The notes: generated from the letters alone by a model not told the origin. Shown: positions 8,180 to 16,317, counted from the first letter of the stretch. The stretch is DNA of 50,751 nt from Pseudorhizobium tarimense (GCF_022968135.1 NZ_JALJRA010000027.1:1-50751); one strand, 5' to 3'. Translations and numbers: made by a program.

Positions 8180-9046
8180 ATGACGAGGACCATATATCTA
8201 AACGGCAGCTGGGTCGACGAAGCCGACGCGAAGGTCTCCGTCTTCGACCGCGGCTTCCTGTTCGCGGACGCGATCTACGAAGTCACGGCAGTCATCGACG
8301 GCAAGCTCATCGACTATGCCGGCCATGCGGCCCGCCTTCGCCGCTCGCTCGATGCACTTCGCACCGCCATGCCTGTTAGCGAAGACGAACTGCTCGAGCT
8401 GCACAAGGACATCGCGCGGCGAAACGGCATTAAAGAAGGCCTTATCTACCTGCAGATCACCCGAGGCGTGCAGGATCGCGATTTCGTCTTCCCGCCGGAC
8501 ATGCAGCCGACCGTCGTCATGTTCACCCAGCAAAAGCGAGTGCTGGACAATCCGAAGTGGAAAACCGGCTTGGCGCTGCAGAGCGTGGCGGAAGGGCGCT
8601 GGTCTCAGCGACAGATCAAGACGGTCCAATTACTGTATTCCTCCCTGATGAAGACGGAGGCACACCGGCAGGGCTACGACGACGTTCTGTTCGTCGAGGA
8701 CGGCTACGTGACGGAAGCAAGCTCGGCAAACTTCCACATCGTCACGCCCGAGGGAGCGGTTGTTACCCGGGACCTGTCAAACGCTCTCCTCCACGGGATC
8801 ACCCGCGGCTCAATCCTTGACCTCGCCCAGAAGGCCGGCCTCGCCGCCGAAGAACGCCTCTTCACTCTCGACGAAGCCAAATCCGCCACGGAAGCCTTCC
8901 TCACCTCGGCCACAAGCTTCGTAACTCCAGTAGTGAGCCTCGACGGGAACAGGATAGGTACCGGGGAGGTTGGACCGGTGAGCCGGCGTTTGCTGGATGT
9001 TTACATCCGCGAGAATCTTGAACGTGGTGTGCCTGTAGCAGGTTAG
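8180..9046 (+). CDS. dat: D-amino acid aminotransferase
   Basis: A 288-residue class IV (fold type IV) PLP aminotransferase. The N-terminal VSVFDRGFLFADAIYEVT and the central GLIYLQITRG are typical of D-alanine/D-amino acid transaminases. The PLP lysine is K147 in QIKTVQLLYSSLMK, and a glutamate in VTEASSANFHI contacts the ring nitrogen. It would move the amino group of D-amino acids to a 2-oxoacid, giving the matching 2-oxoacid. The ATG at 8180 has AGAGGAAG upstream. Its position, divergent from the carbamoylase operon, suggests it consumes the D-amino acid made there. Branched-chain or 4-amino-4-deoxychorismate lyase relatives are less likely. Confidence 0.9.
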   Translation: MTRTIYLNGSWVDEADAKVSVFDRGFLFADAIYEVTAVIDGKLIDYAGHAARLRRSLDALRTAMPVSEDELLELHKDIARRNGIKEGLIYLQITRGVQDRDFVFPPDMQPTVVMFTQQKRVLDNPKWKTGLALQSVAEGRWSQRQIKTVQLLYSSLMKTEAHRQGYDDVLFVEDGYVTEASSANFHIVTPEGAVVTRDLSNALLHGITRGSILDLAQKAGLAAEERLFTLDEAKSATEAFLTSATSFVTPVVSLDGNRIGTGEVGPVSRRLLDVYIRENLERGVPVAG

Positions 9047-9231
9047 TCGAACCTGTCTCTCAACCGCTGATCTCTAGTCGCACCAGCTCTCTCCCGTGAG
9101 TGAGTGCGGGCCCAGGAGAGGTCCGGAATTCAACCAGTGAGATCTGCGGGAATGTCCTGCAAAGACGCTAAGAACGCTTCGTGGCGACATGGGAACAGTC
9201 GATCGGGCCCAAGCTTTTGGCACGAGGTTGA

Positions 9232-9459
9232 GCATCTACGGTCCATGCGCTGACAGACAAGGAACGGGAGGCGTTGATCAACCACGACTTCGTTGCCCTG
9301 TTCGAGATGGGGGCGCACTTCTTCCTCAACCTGACGCTGTTCATCGGAATCTATGACGCTCCTTACATGGCGAAATCCGACCCGCTGTCTTTCCAGCGAG
9401 AATTCGCTGCCAAGCTCCAGCACTGGCGCGAACTGGAATATCCCTCTGTAGCGACCTAA
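9232..9459 (+). pseudogene. Remnant of a LigA-like (extradiol dioxygenase small subunit) protein
   Basis: An open stretch without a good start codon encodes LTDKEREALINHDFVALF, then EMGAHFFLNLTLFIGIYD and a short tail ending at 9459. The pattern, an acidic helix followed by hDh-ALhEhGAH-hhL, resembles the small LigA-type domain found alone or beside protocatechuate 4,5-dioxygenases. An in-frame stop lies at 9229. It could be a degraded leftover or a TTG-started short protein; the resemblance is from memory and weak. The rest of 9047-9501 shows no gene. Confidence 0.3.
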
Positions 9460-9474
9460 AGCCCCTACTTTGCA

Positions 9475-9499
9475 CAGAGGCAACCTTTGGTTGCCTCTG
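9475..9499 (-). terminator. Strong hairpin 3' of the small membrane protein gene
   Basis: A perfect 11-bp inverted repeat, CAGAGGCAACC (9475-9485) and GGTTGCCTCTG (9489-9499), with a three-base loop. It starts 3 nt after the stop codon of the minus-strand gene at 9502. No U-run follows on either strand, so it may stop transcription only partly or protect the 3' end of the ligase operon mRNA. Confidence 0.55.
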
Positions 9500-9501
9500 G
9501 C

Positions 9502-9720
9502 TCATGCGCCTCGCTGACGTTGCTTCACTAGCTCAATACAGATCCAAACCCGCTTATACTCCTGCGTGTCAGGTTCGGGGAACGGTCGTTGCCCTACACG
9601 GTATTCTCGGAGGAGTTCTTGGCATTGCGTGTTGCTCAACTCTTCGCTCTTCAAAACAAAGGTCATCGCAGATACGGCAACAACAAGGGCGACAGCTATG
9701 GCCATTAGCAGCGGCCTCAA
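9502..9720 (-). CDS. Small single-pass membrane protein, unknown function
   Basis: A 72-residue protein with one N-terminal hydrophobic segment (LLMAIAVALVVAVSAMTFVL, about residues 4-23) followed by a soluble part containing two cysteines (QCQELLREY and VWICIELVK). The cysteines could form a disulfide if the tail faces the periplasm. I do not recognise the family. Its ATG overlaps the stop of the DNA ligase gene as ATGA, so it is translated from the same message. A strong hairpin follows its stop. Confidence 0.6.
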   Translation of the reverse strand: MRPLLMAIAVALVVAVSAMTFVLKSEELSNTQCQELLREYRVGQRPFPEPDTQEYKRVWICIELVKQRQRGA

Positions 9721-10775
9721 TGATCCGACACCCGATATACCTCCGCCCAGTCTGCCTCCTCCCGCAGCCCCTTAAACGATGGGTGGGGGAGCGTTCCGGT
9801 GTGGGTCCAGGCGCGATACTCAATCGCCGCCAGTAGCGTCGGCCCCGTCATCACCAGGTTCTTGCCCGGCACCGTCACGGCCGGGATCCGCGTCTTGAGC
9901 TTGTCCAACTGCTTCTTCAGCCGGCGCGCCTCGTCATGATTGAACCCGGTCCCGACGCTTCCGACATACTTCCACCCGTCGCGGTATCGCGCGGCAAGCA
10001 GCAGGCTGCCGGTGGCGCCGCGAAGCGCAGTTGATGGCTCATAGCCGACGATGGCGAAGGTGTCGCTCTGGATACACTTGATCTTCAGCCAGTCGCCCGT
10101 TCGGCCGGAGCGGTAGGGGCGATCACGATGCTTGGCGATGATGCCTTCCAGCTCGTGCGCGCAAGCATGCCGCAGTAGTTCGTCCGGATCCTCGTCGAAC
10201 TCTTCCGAAAGGCGAATGCCGCCGTCACGGCAGGCCAGTAAATCCTCGAGAAGATGCCGGCGCGCGGAATACTCCATCTTCGTCAGGTCATGCCCGTCGA
10301 GGTAGAGGAGATCGAAGGCGAACAGGATGGCATTGCCGGCAGGAAGCTTACCCGGTCCACGCCCGCTGGTGCCGAGTGCATTCTGCAACCGGCCGAAGTC
10401 GGGGATGCCCTGCTCGTTGAAAACGACCGCCTCGCCGTCCAGAATAAGGGTTTCGGGCACGAAGTTGCGAGCGGCGGCCTCTATGCCGGGAAAGCGGTGC
10501 GTCCAGTCGTGACCATTGCGAGTGATGATCCGCACGCCGCCAGGCTCGACATGAACCGCAAGACGGTAGCCGTCCCACTTCAGCTCGTAGGACCATTCCT
10601 CTCCGTGCGGCGGCTTCGCAACAAGCTTTGCGAGGCAAGGCTCGATCCGCCCCGGCATCGGGTCGAACGGAAGCTCAGGCTGCTTCGGATCACGGCGCCG
10701 AACCTTGCCGCTCTTCAGCGGCAGTTCTTCGTCAATGAGCAGCGGTTTCGTTGTCTTCCGCGGGCGTTTGGTCAT
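9717..10775 (-). CDS. ATP-dependent DNA ligase (LigD/LigC-type)
   Basis: A 352-residue ATP-dependent DNA ligase without the polymerase and nuclease domains of full LigD. The adenylation lysine is in ELKWDGYR (K66, motif I KxDG), and ETLILDGEAVVF (motif III), LEGIIAKHRDRPY (motif IV) and TGDWLKIKC (motif V) are all present. The C-terminal oligonucleotide-binding domain follows, with GSLLLAARYRDGWKYVGSVG. Such ligases serve Ku-dependent end joining or base-excision repair as a back-up. ATG 10775 is chosen because the family-like sequence starts there. A LexA-type box 59 bp upstream suggests SOS control. No ku gene is in the window. Confidence 0.93.
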   Translation of the reverse strand: MTKRPRKTTKPLLIDEELPLKSGKVRRRDPKQPELPFDPMPGRIEPCLAKLVAKPPHGEEWSYELKWDGYRLAVHVEPGGVRIITRNGHDWTHRFPGIEAAARNFVPETLILDGEAVVFNEQGIPDFGRLQNALGTSGRGPGKLPAGNAILFAFDLLYLDGHDLTKMEYSARRHLLEDLLACRDGGIRLSEEFDEDPDELLRHACAHELEGIIAKHRDRPYRSGRTGDWLKIKCIQSDTFAIVGYEPSTALRGATGSLLLAARYRDGWKYVGSVGTGFNHDEARRLKKQLDKLKTRIPAVTVPGKNLVMTGPTLLAAIEYRAWTHTGTLPHPSFKGLREEADWAEVYRVSDH

Positions 10776-10833
10776 GCGCCCATTGCAGCAGATAATGCTT
10801 AATAAGAAATCGCATTGACTCCCGCGGCAATAA

Positions 10834-10848
10834 GAACATATTGAGAAC
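10834..10848. promoter_or_regulatory. Candidate LexA (SOS) box GAAC-N7-GAAC
   Basis: GAAC (10834-10837), seven bases, GAAC (10845-10848); on the other strand GTTC-N7-GTTC. This exactly matches the LexA-binding direct repeat established for alphaproteobacteria. It lies in the divergent gap between the DNA ligase gene (start 10775) and a small gene on the plus strand (start 10926), and could repress both. An 8-bp inverted repeat, CCCGCGGC (10821-10828) and GCCGCGGG (10855-10862), frames it. Confidence 0.65.
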
Positions 10849-10925
10849 AAAGGAGCCGCGGGGCGGCGGTGCTCCACCTGAAAAGCCAACCATGCAGGAA
10901 CGCGCTTCGGCGCGAAGGAGAGCCC

Positions 10926-11135
10926 GTGTCAGCAGTGCAGATCGAGGACGCCACTCAAGAGGAAACCATTGATGAAGTCGAGGCAGCGCTCGCCTGGCAT
11001 GATGGCGACCCTCGCAAGACGATCGAAACACTGCTGGATGACGTCCGGCACCTGAAGCTGCAGCTCGCATTGACCGAAGCGAGCTCCAGCCGGGGCTTTG
11101 CGCGCGGTTGGCATCCCTCCTACGACAGGACCTAA
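10926..11135 (+). CDS. Small acidic protein, unknown function
   Basis: A 69-residue soluble, mostly helical, acidic protein; an EVEAALAWHDGDPRKTIETL segment is followed by VRHLKLQLALTEASSSRG. I do not recognise a named domain, but the look is that of a short conserved rhizobial protein. A GTG start at 10926 is chosen because GAAGGAG sits five bases upstream; a longer reading from 10869 lacks this. It is divergent from the DNA ligase gene and shares its promoter region with the LexA-type box, so it may be damage-inducible. The next gene starts 3 nt after its stop. Confidence 0.65.
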   Translation: MSAVQIEDATQEETIDEVEAALAWHDGDPRKTIETLLDDVRHLKLQLALTEASSSRGFARGWHPSYDRT

Positions 11136-11138
11136 CCA

Positions 11139-11603
11139 ATGTCGGAGGGGATGTCCAAGGAGCTAAAGGCGGCAATCCGTCACCGGATCTCTTGCCTCGA
11201 TAAGCCGACTCTCAACAGCTTTGCCGGCACCGGGCGTTCCCAAAAGCGGGAGAGCGGTGCCATCCACATCATCACCCGGGAGATCATCGGCAAGGCTCTG
11301 GTGTCGTTCGCCTTCCACTGGAACTTTGGCAACTTCGAACCGGCGGGCGAAACCGATGTCTATCTCACCGTCTTGACCGCCATCTTCGACATCGACGATG
11401 AAGACGCCCGGCGATGGACAGATCGAGCGGAATGGGACGCGGCGCGCGATGAGGCCGTCCGAGAGATCGTGCAAGCACTGGAGCGGAAATTCGTGATAAG
11501 AAAGCGCCGGATCGTCACTTACGGAGCGCATCCCGGACCCGAAAAATTCGGCTCGCCTGGTGGAGCTCACAACCTGATGAGCAAGTTTGAGGACGAGATC
11601 TAG
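11139..11603 (+). CDS. Hypothetical protein
   Basis: A 154-residue soluble protein with no signal peptide or membrane segment. No family recognised. The central part, ALVSFAFHWNFGNFEPAGE then an acidic stretch IFDIDDEDARRWTDRAEWD, looks like real coding sequence, and a basic patch (ERKFVIRKRRI) follows. It starts 3 nt after the preceding small gene, so the two form one short operon behind the candidate LexA box. It converges on the exported-protein gene, whose stop is 3 nt away. An open frame on the opposite strand has a less protein-like composition and was left out. Confidence 0.6.
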   Translation: MSEGMSKELKAAIRHRISCLDKPTLNSFAGTGRSQKRESGAIHIITREIIGKALVSFAFHWNFGNFEPAGETDVYLTVLTAIFDIDDEDARRWTDRAEWDAARDEAVREIVQALERKFVIRKRRIVTYGAHPGPEKFGSPGGAHNLMSKFEDEI

Positions 11604-11606
11604 GCG

Positions 11607-12041
11607 CTACCGGAACAGCGTCTGGCACGCTTCGCCAGCATCCCTTGTGAGGGCGAAGATCATCAGAAAGTCGCCGGCAACCGGGGAAGGTGGCTTCTCG
11701 ATGTCGAAAACTTCCGCGCGCCCGGGAGCTGTCGTGACATAAGCACCCTGCCGTGCTGCCTTCTCGTTCAGCGCGTAAAAGATCCCGTCGATGTAAGCCA
11801 GGCGCGGCCCAGAGACGTCAATGCAAAAAAGCCGAACATCCTGGATCTGTGGATACCGCTCTTTGAGCTGGAGGGCTGTCGCTGCGCCGACTTGCGAGGA
11901 CTTAGCGTCACTGAAGGTCTCCACCCGTCCGTGGGCATAGGGAAAGCCGAAGCTCTCCACCTCGACTGCTTTAACGCCACATGCACTCCCGACGACGAAG
12001 AGGCAGGCCGCCAGACCCAAACTGGCGCGAGACTTCCGCAT
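11607..12041 (-). CDS. Exported hypothetical protein
   Basis: A 144-residue protein with a signal peptide: MRKSRASLG, a hydrophobic core LAACLFVVGSACG and likely cleavage near VKAVEVE. A cysteine in the core could make it a lipoprotein, but the lipobox is poor. The mature part is a small alpha/beta protein with three cysteines (VRLFCID and EACQTLF among them); no family recognised. The ATG at 12041 has AGGAAG eight bases upstream; a start 12 codons earlier would spoil the signal peptide. It probably forms its own transcription unit between the convergent unknown gene and the ABC operon. Confidence 0.65.
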   Translation of the reverse strand: MRKSRASLGLAACLFVVGSACGVKAVEVESFGFPYAHGRVETFSDAKSSQVGAATALQLKERYPQIQDVRLFCIDVSGPRLAYIDGIFYALNEKAARQGAYVTTAPGRAEVFDIEKPPSPVAGDFLMIFALTRDAGEACQTLFR

Positions 12042-12146
12042 TTGCACTTCCTGTTGGTCTGAGCGACACTTTGCCACCCAACCTTAGATAATAAACGACA
12101 ATTCGCTGTTGCATACGCAAGATCGCGTCTCTCTTTCGCCAAGACC

Positions 12147-13208
12147 TCAAGCTCCCTGCCGGATCCCTTGCGCGTCGAATAGGTGCAGGTGTTCGGCGGG
12201 CAAGGTGACGCCGATGTTTGGACCGCAGCTCAAGGCAGACCTATCGAGGGTGAAGACCTTTATCGGCAGGCCGTTCAGCTGCAGGTGAACAATGATCCCA
12301 AAGCCTGTCGGCTCGATCAGATCTACCCGTGCAGACATCCCCTCACCCTCGTGGTGGAGAACGACATGCTCCGGTCGGACGCCGACGGTAACCTCCTGGC
12401 CCTTTAGATCTTTCGACAATGCCCCCAGCACTACAAGGCTGCCGTCTCTCAACCGTAAGCCACCGTCCTCGGCACGTCCTTCAAGGAAGTTCATGCCAGG
12501 GGAGCCGATGAAGCCAGCAACGAAGAGATTGGCCGGACGATCATAAAGCTCGAGCGGGCTGCCCACCTGCTGCACCACACCACCATGCATGGCAACGATC
12601 CGGTCCGCGAGCGTCATCGCCTCGATCTGGTCATGGGTGACATAGATGGATGTCGCCTTGAGGTCGGCGTGCATCTTCTTGATCTCCGCGCGCATCTGTT
12701 CACGCAATCGCGCATCGAGATTCGATAGGGGCTCATCAAAGAGGAATGCCTTCGGCTGCCGGACGATCGCCCTCCCCATGGCAACCCGCTGTCTCTGGCC
12801 ACCAGACAAAGCCTTAGGACGACGCTCAAGAAACGGGTCGAGCCCGAGCTTTTGAGACGCGGCGCTGACAGCGCGTGCCGTTGTCTCCTTTGCCGCCCTT
12901 CTGAGCCTGAGGCTGTAGCTCATGTTTTCCGCAACCGTCATGTGCGGATAAAGCGCATAAGACTGGAATACCATTGCAATGTCTCGATCCTTCGGGTGAC
13001 GCTCGTTCACCCGAAGGCCGTCTATCTGGATCTCGCCTTCGCTTACGTCTTCCAGCCCTGCGATCATTCTTAGAAGTGTCGACTTGCCACAGCCTGACGG
13101 GCCGACGAGAACGATGAACTCGCCGTCCTTGATAAGCAGATCGATACCGTGAAGCACGGAAAAGGTGCCATAGGCCTTTTTCAGGTTCTTGATGTCGATG
13201 GATGCCAT
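12147..13208 (-). CDS. Sugar-type (CUT1) ABC transporter ATP-binding protein
   Basis: A 353-residue MalK/UgpC-type ATPase. Walker A is GPSGCGKST, signature LSGGQRQRVAMGRAI, Walker B FLFDEPLSNLDARLR, and the switch histidine is in YVTHDQIEA. After residue 240 comes the regulatory TOBE/OB region with VGVRPEHVVL. It drives the importer with the two permeases and the binding protein encoded upstream. The last gene of the operon; its start has no strong ribosome binding site and follows the permease stop by 4 nt, so translation is probably coupled. It may be shared with other CUT1 systems, as is common in rhizobia. Confidence 0.95.
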   Translation of the reverse strand: MASIDIKNLKKAYGTFSVLHGIDLLIKDGEFIVLVGPSGCGKSTLLRMIAGLEDVSEGEIQIDGLRVNERHPKDRDIAMVFQSYALYPHMTVAENMSYSLRLRRAAKETTARAVSAASQKLGLDPFLERRPKALSGGQRQRVAMGRAIVRQPKAFLFDEPLSNLDARLREQMRAEIKKMHADLKATSIYVTHDQIEAMTLADRIVAMHGGVVQQVGSPLELYDRPANLFVAGFIGSPGMNFLEGRAEDGGLRLRDGSLVVLGALSKDLKGQEVTVGVRPEHVVLHHEGEGMSARVDLIEPTGFGIIVHLQLNGLPIKVFTLDRSALSCGPNIGVTLPAEHLHLFDAQGIRQGA

Positions 13209-13212
13209 TGGA

Positions 13213-14043
13213 TCAGCCCTTGACGGCGCCGGCGGTCAGGCCCTGCACCAGATAGCGTTGAATGAGAAGGAAAAAGAAGCCGGCTGGGATCAGCGCCAGG
13301 ATGCCGGCTGCCATCATCTGTCCGAAGTCGACGGAGAACTTCGAAACAAAGGTCAGGAGGCCGACGGGGAAGGTTGCCGCATCGTTGCCATTGATTAGCA
13401 TCAGCGCGAAGAGCAGTTCGCTCCAGGCTGCGGTGAAGACGAAGCCGAGCGTGGCCGCTATCCCCGGCAAGGTCAGCGGCAGGATGATTTGGCGAAAGGC
13501 GACGAAGCGGGTGGCCCCGTCGATCATAGCAGCTTCCTCTAGGTCCTTCGGGATCCCGTCAAAGAAGGACTGCATCAGAAAGGTAGCGAAGGGAACATTG
13601 AAAGCGCTGTACACGATGACGAGCCCCGTCAGGCTATTGGTGAGCCCGAGCGGCGACAGGATCTTGAAGATCGGCGCCACCAGCATCACGAGCGGAAACA
13701 TCTGGGTAAGCAGCATCAGCGCGATGATCCAGTACTTCGTGCGGAAGCTGAACCGCGAGAGGGCATAGCCCGACAGGGAGGCGCAGATCGTCACCACAAT
13801 CGCCGTCGAGCCGGAGACGATTACGCTGTTCTTGAAAAAGGTAGGGAAAGCGCTGTGACGCAGCACATCGGCGTAGTGTTCAAACGTCGTCTGCGACGGC
13901 CACAGCCGCACCCCCTCCGAATAAAGAAGATCGTTCGGGGTGACTGACACTTTCAGCAGCCAGAATAGCGGGAACAGGGCAAAAATGATGTAGGCGAAGA
14001 TTGCCAATCTATGCGCAACGGTTGGGAGAAGGCTCGATCGCAT
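13213..14043 (-). CDS. Sugar-type ABC transporter permease (MalG-like)
   Basis: A 276-residue inner-membrane permease with about six helices. The EAA loop is LEEAAMIDGATRFVAFRQII followed by LPLTLPGIAAT, the usual CUT1 form. The N-terminal AYIIFALFPLFWLLKVSV and the C-terminal GLTAGAVKG ending are typical of MalG-type subunits. It follows the MalF-type gene by 4 nt and precedes the ATPase by 4 nt. Together they form the membrane part of an importer for a carbohydrate or related compound. Confidence 0.94.
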   Translation of the reverse strand: MRSSLLPTVAHRLAIFAYIIFALFPLFWLLKVSVTPNDLLYSEGVRLWPSQTTFEHYADVLRHSAFPTFFKNSVIVSGSTAIVVTICASLSGYALSRFSFRTKYWIIALMLLTQMFPLVMLVAPIFKILSPLGLTNSLTGLVIVYSAFNVPFATFLMQSFFDGIPKDLEEAAMIDGATRFVAFRQIILPLTLPGIAATLGFVFTAAWSELLFALMLINGNDAATFPVGLLTFVSKFSVDFGQMMAAGILALIPAGFFFLLIQRYLVQGLTAGAVKG

Positions 14044-14047
14044 GGGC

Positions 14048-14980
14048 TCAGTCCTTGTTGATCAACGACTGGCGGAGCAGGATGATCAGCATCGAGTAGA
14101 TCATCAGCAGGCCAAGCAGCACCAAGGCGATGGCAGAGGCATAGCCGAAATCGAGCCGCTTGAACGCTTGGGTGAAGATGTAGCTTGCAACGATCTGCGT
14201 ACGGTCCGCTGGCCCTCCCCCAGTCATCACGACGATCAGATCCGCGAAATTCGAGATCCACACGGTACGCAACAAGACCGTGATCGCGATCGTCGGTGCA
14301 AGGAAAGGAAGCGTGATGGAGGAAAAGCGCTGGAACCAGTTAGCGCCGTCGATCGATGCCGCCTCGTAAAGATCGCGAGGGATCGCCTGCAGCGCAGCAA
14401 GCAGAGTGATGGCAAAGAAGGGAATGCCCCACCAGACATTGGCAATGATCGGTCCCCACATGGCATACCGCGGATCCGAGAGGAGGTTGCCCGGTTCGTC
14501 CATCAGTCCGAGAGCAAAGAACCAGTGCGGCAACGGTCCGATGACGGGATTGAACAGCCAGGCCCAGTTCAATCCTGCGAGGAAGGACGGAACGGCCCAG
14601 GGCAGAAAGACCAGGGCCTGCACGACGCCCCTGCCCCAGAACGGACGATCAAGGAGAAGGGCGAGGATCAAGCCGAAGACGAACTGCAGCAGCACGGACG
14701 CGCCTGTCCACCACAGAGTGTTCTTGAGCGCCCGGTAGAAGGCGTCATCCTGCCCGAGCGCACGGAAATGTTCGAGGCCAATATAGCCGCCTGAGAAAGG
14801 GTTGAGTAGTTGAATGTCTCGGAACGCATAGGAGATCCCAAGCACGAGCGGTACCAGCATCACCACCACGATCAGGATCAACGCCGGGGCGCTGTAAAGA
14901 TAAGGCTCGGACGAATCTGCCATGCGCTTCAGCCACGGCTTGCGGTGGTACGGCGCTCCCCTCGTGGCAGCCACGCTCAT
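14048..14980 (-). CDS. Sugar-type ABC transporter permease (MalF-like)
   Basis: A 310-residue inner-membrane permease with six predicted helices; the first is YSAPALILIVVVMLVPLVLG. The EAA loop reads LYEAASIDGANWFQRFSSIT then LPFLAPTIAI. It pairs with the MalG-like protein encoded next. A GC-rich stem-loop lies between it and the binding-protein gene upstream, and GGGGAAG precedes its ATG. Confidence 0.94.
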   Translation of the reverse strand: MSVAATRGAPYHRKPWLKRMADSSEPYLYSAPALILIVVVMLVPLVLGISYAFRDIQLLNPFSGGYIGLEHFRALGQDDAFYRALKNTLWWTGASVLLQFVFGLILALLLDRPFWGRGVVQALVFLPWAVPSFLAGLNWAWLFNPVIGPLPHWFFALGLMDEPGNLLSDPRYAMWGPIIANVWWGIPFFAITLLAALQAIPRDLYEAASIDGANWFQRFSSITLPFLAPTIAITVLLRTVWISNFADLIVVMTGGGPADRTQIVASYIFTQAFKRLDFGYASAIALVLLGLLMIYSMLIILLRQSLINKD

Positions 14981-15015
14981 CTCGTCTTCCCCTTTAGTCT
15001 TTTTGACATCAGGCC

Positions 15016-15039
15016 CGCCGGCAACATGGTCCGCCGGCG
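15016..15039 (-). promoter_or_regulatory. Intercistronic hairpin after the sugar-binding protein gene
   Basis: CGCCGGC (15016-15022) pairs with GCCGGCG (15033-15039) across a 10-base loop, 18 nt beyond the binding-protein stop and before the MalF-like gene. No U-run follows. As with the other binding-protein-first operons here, it probably limits transcription into, or stabilises RNA upstream of, the permease genes. Confidence 0.5.
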
Positions 15040-15057
15040 AGCTCAGTCGTTAGCCTG

Positions 15058-16317
15058 CTACTGCTTGGTCAGGTGCTTCTGCTGCGCCTTGGTCAAATAG
15101 TCGGCCCACTGATCGGCCAGCTCCTTCGCCGTAATGTCGCCGAGCAGCGCTTCCTGCGACGTCTTGATTGCCAGCGAATCCTTGAAGTAGGCAAACTCCT
15201 CCAGGTAGGTCGGCATGACCGTCGGAACCGTGTCGGGATCAGCAAGCTCCTCGAACCAACCCTTGAACTGGTCACCGGCGAAGAACGGATCCTCTTCAGC
15301 CGAGGTATAGGCCGGGAGCGCCCCGATCTTCTTGTTCCACTCCAGATTGCCTTCCTTGCCCTCGAGCGTGGCGATCAGCTTCCAGGCAAGGTCCTTGTTC
15401 TCACTGTCGGCGAACATGGACCAGCCGGCATAGCCGATAGTGGGGAAGGACTTGCCATCCGGACCCTTGGGCAGCGGCGCAACACCGAAGTCGTCCTTGT
15501 TCATCCGTTCGGCAATAGCAATCAGCGCGTCAGGATCCTGATCGAGGAAGGCGCAGGTGCCGGAGTAGAAACCGGCGACAACTTCATTGAAGCCCCAGTT
15601 GACGCTGTCCTTCGGCGCATAGCCCTTCTGATAAAGATCGACCATCCACTGCAGGCCGTCGACCCAACCTTCCTGGTTCATCGTCGACGTGCCGTCTTCG
15701 GTGAAATAGGTGTTGTTGCCAGCCATGGAGGCACCGAAGATCATCCAGCCGTTCAGGCCGCCGGGGCCGCCACGCATGCAGTAACCATACTTGCCGGGAA
15801 GGTTAGATATCGCTTCGGACGCCTTCATGAACTCGTCTATGGTCTTCGGCGGCTCGGCGACACCTGCCTCTTCAAGAAGCTTCTTGTTGTAGAACATGGC
15901 GCGGAGATAGAAGCCGTAGGGCAGCATGTAGGCCGTATCGTTGACGTCGCGCCCCAGTTCCAGCGCGCGCGGCGTAAGCTCCTTGGTGTTTTCCCATTTC
16001 TCGAGGTAAGGCTCCAGGCTCTCTAGCATGCCGTTGTTGGCATAGAGCGACAGCCAGGTATCCGGCATTTCCATTACGTCGGGCGTGTCACCGGCAGACA
16101 CCATGGTCGCGAATTTCTGGAAGGCCTCATTCCACGGCAGTGAGATAATCTCCACTGTGGTGCCGGGATTTTCCTTCTCAAAGGTCGAGACGATAGACTT
16201 GAGCGTTTCCGTCCGCTCAGGGCTGGTAATGACTTCAACGAGCTTGAGCGTCTCTGCAGATGCCGTGCCACACATCAGTGAGCCCAGCAAAACTGCACTT
16301 ATCAACGTCTTCTTCAT
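15058..16317 (-). CDS. Sugar-type ABC transporter periplasmic binding protein
   Basis: A 419-residue family 1 (MalE/UgpB-type) solute-binding protein. The signal peptide is MKKTLISAVLLGSLMCGTAS with likely cleavage after ASA, and the mature part opens with the family pattern LKSIVSTFEKENPGTTVEII. ATG 16317 is preceded by GGAGAAAG; the much longer upstream reading has no leader character. It captures the ligand for the CUT1 importer. The gene sits 31 nt after the PLP enzyme gene, so ligand and enzyme substrate are probably related. I cannot name the ligand; oligosaccharides, glycerol-phosphate compounds or glycosides are the usual choices. Confidence 0.94.
   Translation of the reverse strand: MKKTLISAVLLGSLMCGTASAETLKLVEVITSPERTETLKSIVSTFEKENPGTTVEIISLPWNEAFQKFATMVSAGDTPDVMEMPDTWLSLYANNGMLESLEPYLEKWENTKELTPRALELGRDVNDTAYMLPYGFYLRAMFYNKKLLEEAGVAEPPKTIDEFMKASEAISNLPGKYGYCMRGGPGGLNGWMIFGASMAGNNTYFTEDGTSTMNQEGWVDGLQWMVDLYQKGYAPKDSVNWGFNEVVAGFYSGTCAFLDQDPDALIAIAERMNKDDFGVAPLPKGPDGKSFPTIGYAGWSMFADSENKDLAWKLIATLEGKEGNLEWNKKIGALPAYTSAEEDPFFAGDQFKGWFEELADPDTVPTVMPTYLEEFAYFKDSLAIKTSQEALLGDITAKELADQWADYLTKAQQKHLTKQ

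Noticed and set aside
9130..9483. 117-codon minus-strand frame
   Set aside because: It runs through the strong hairpin, has no start signal and is antisense to the LigA-like remnant.
14042..14794. 250-codon plus-strand frame opposite the MalF-like gene
   Set aside because: Extremely polar antisense product with no family features.
15073..16026. Long plus-strand open frame opposite the sugar-binding protein gene
   Set aside because: Shadow of a high-GC gene; the minus-strand product has a signal peptide and family motifs.
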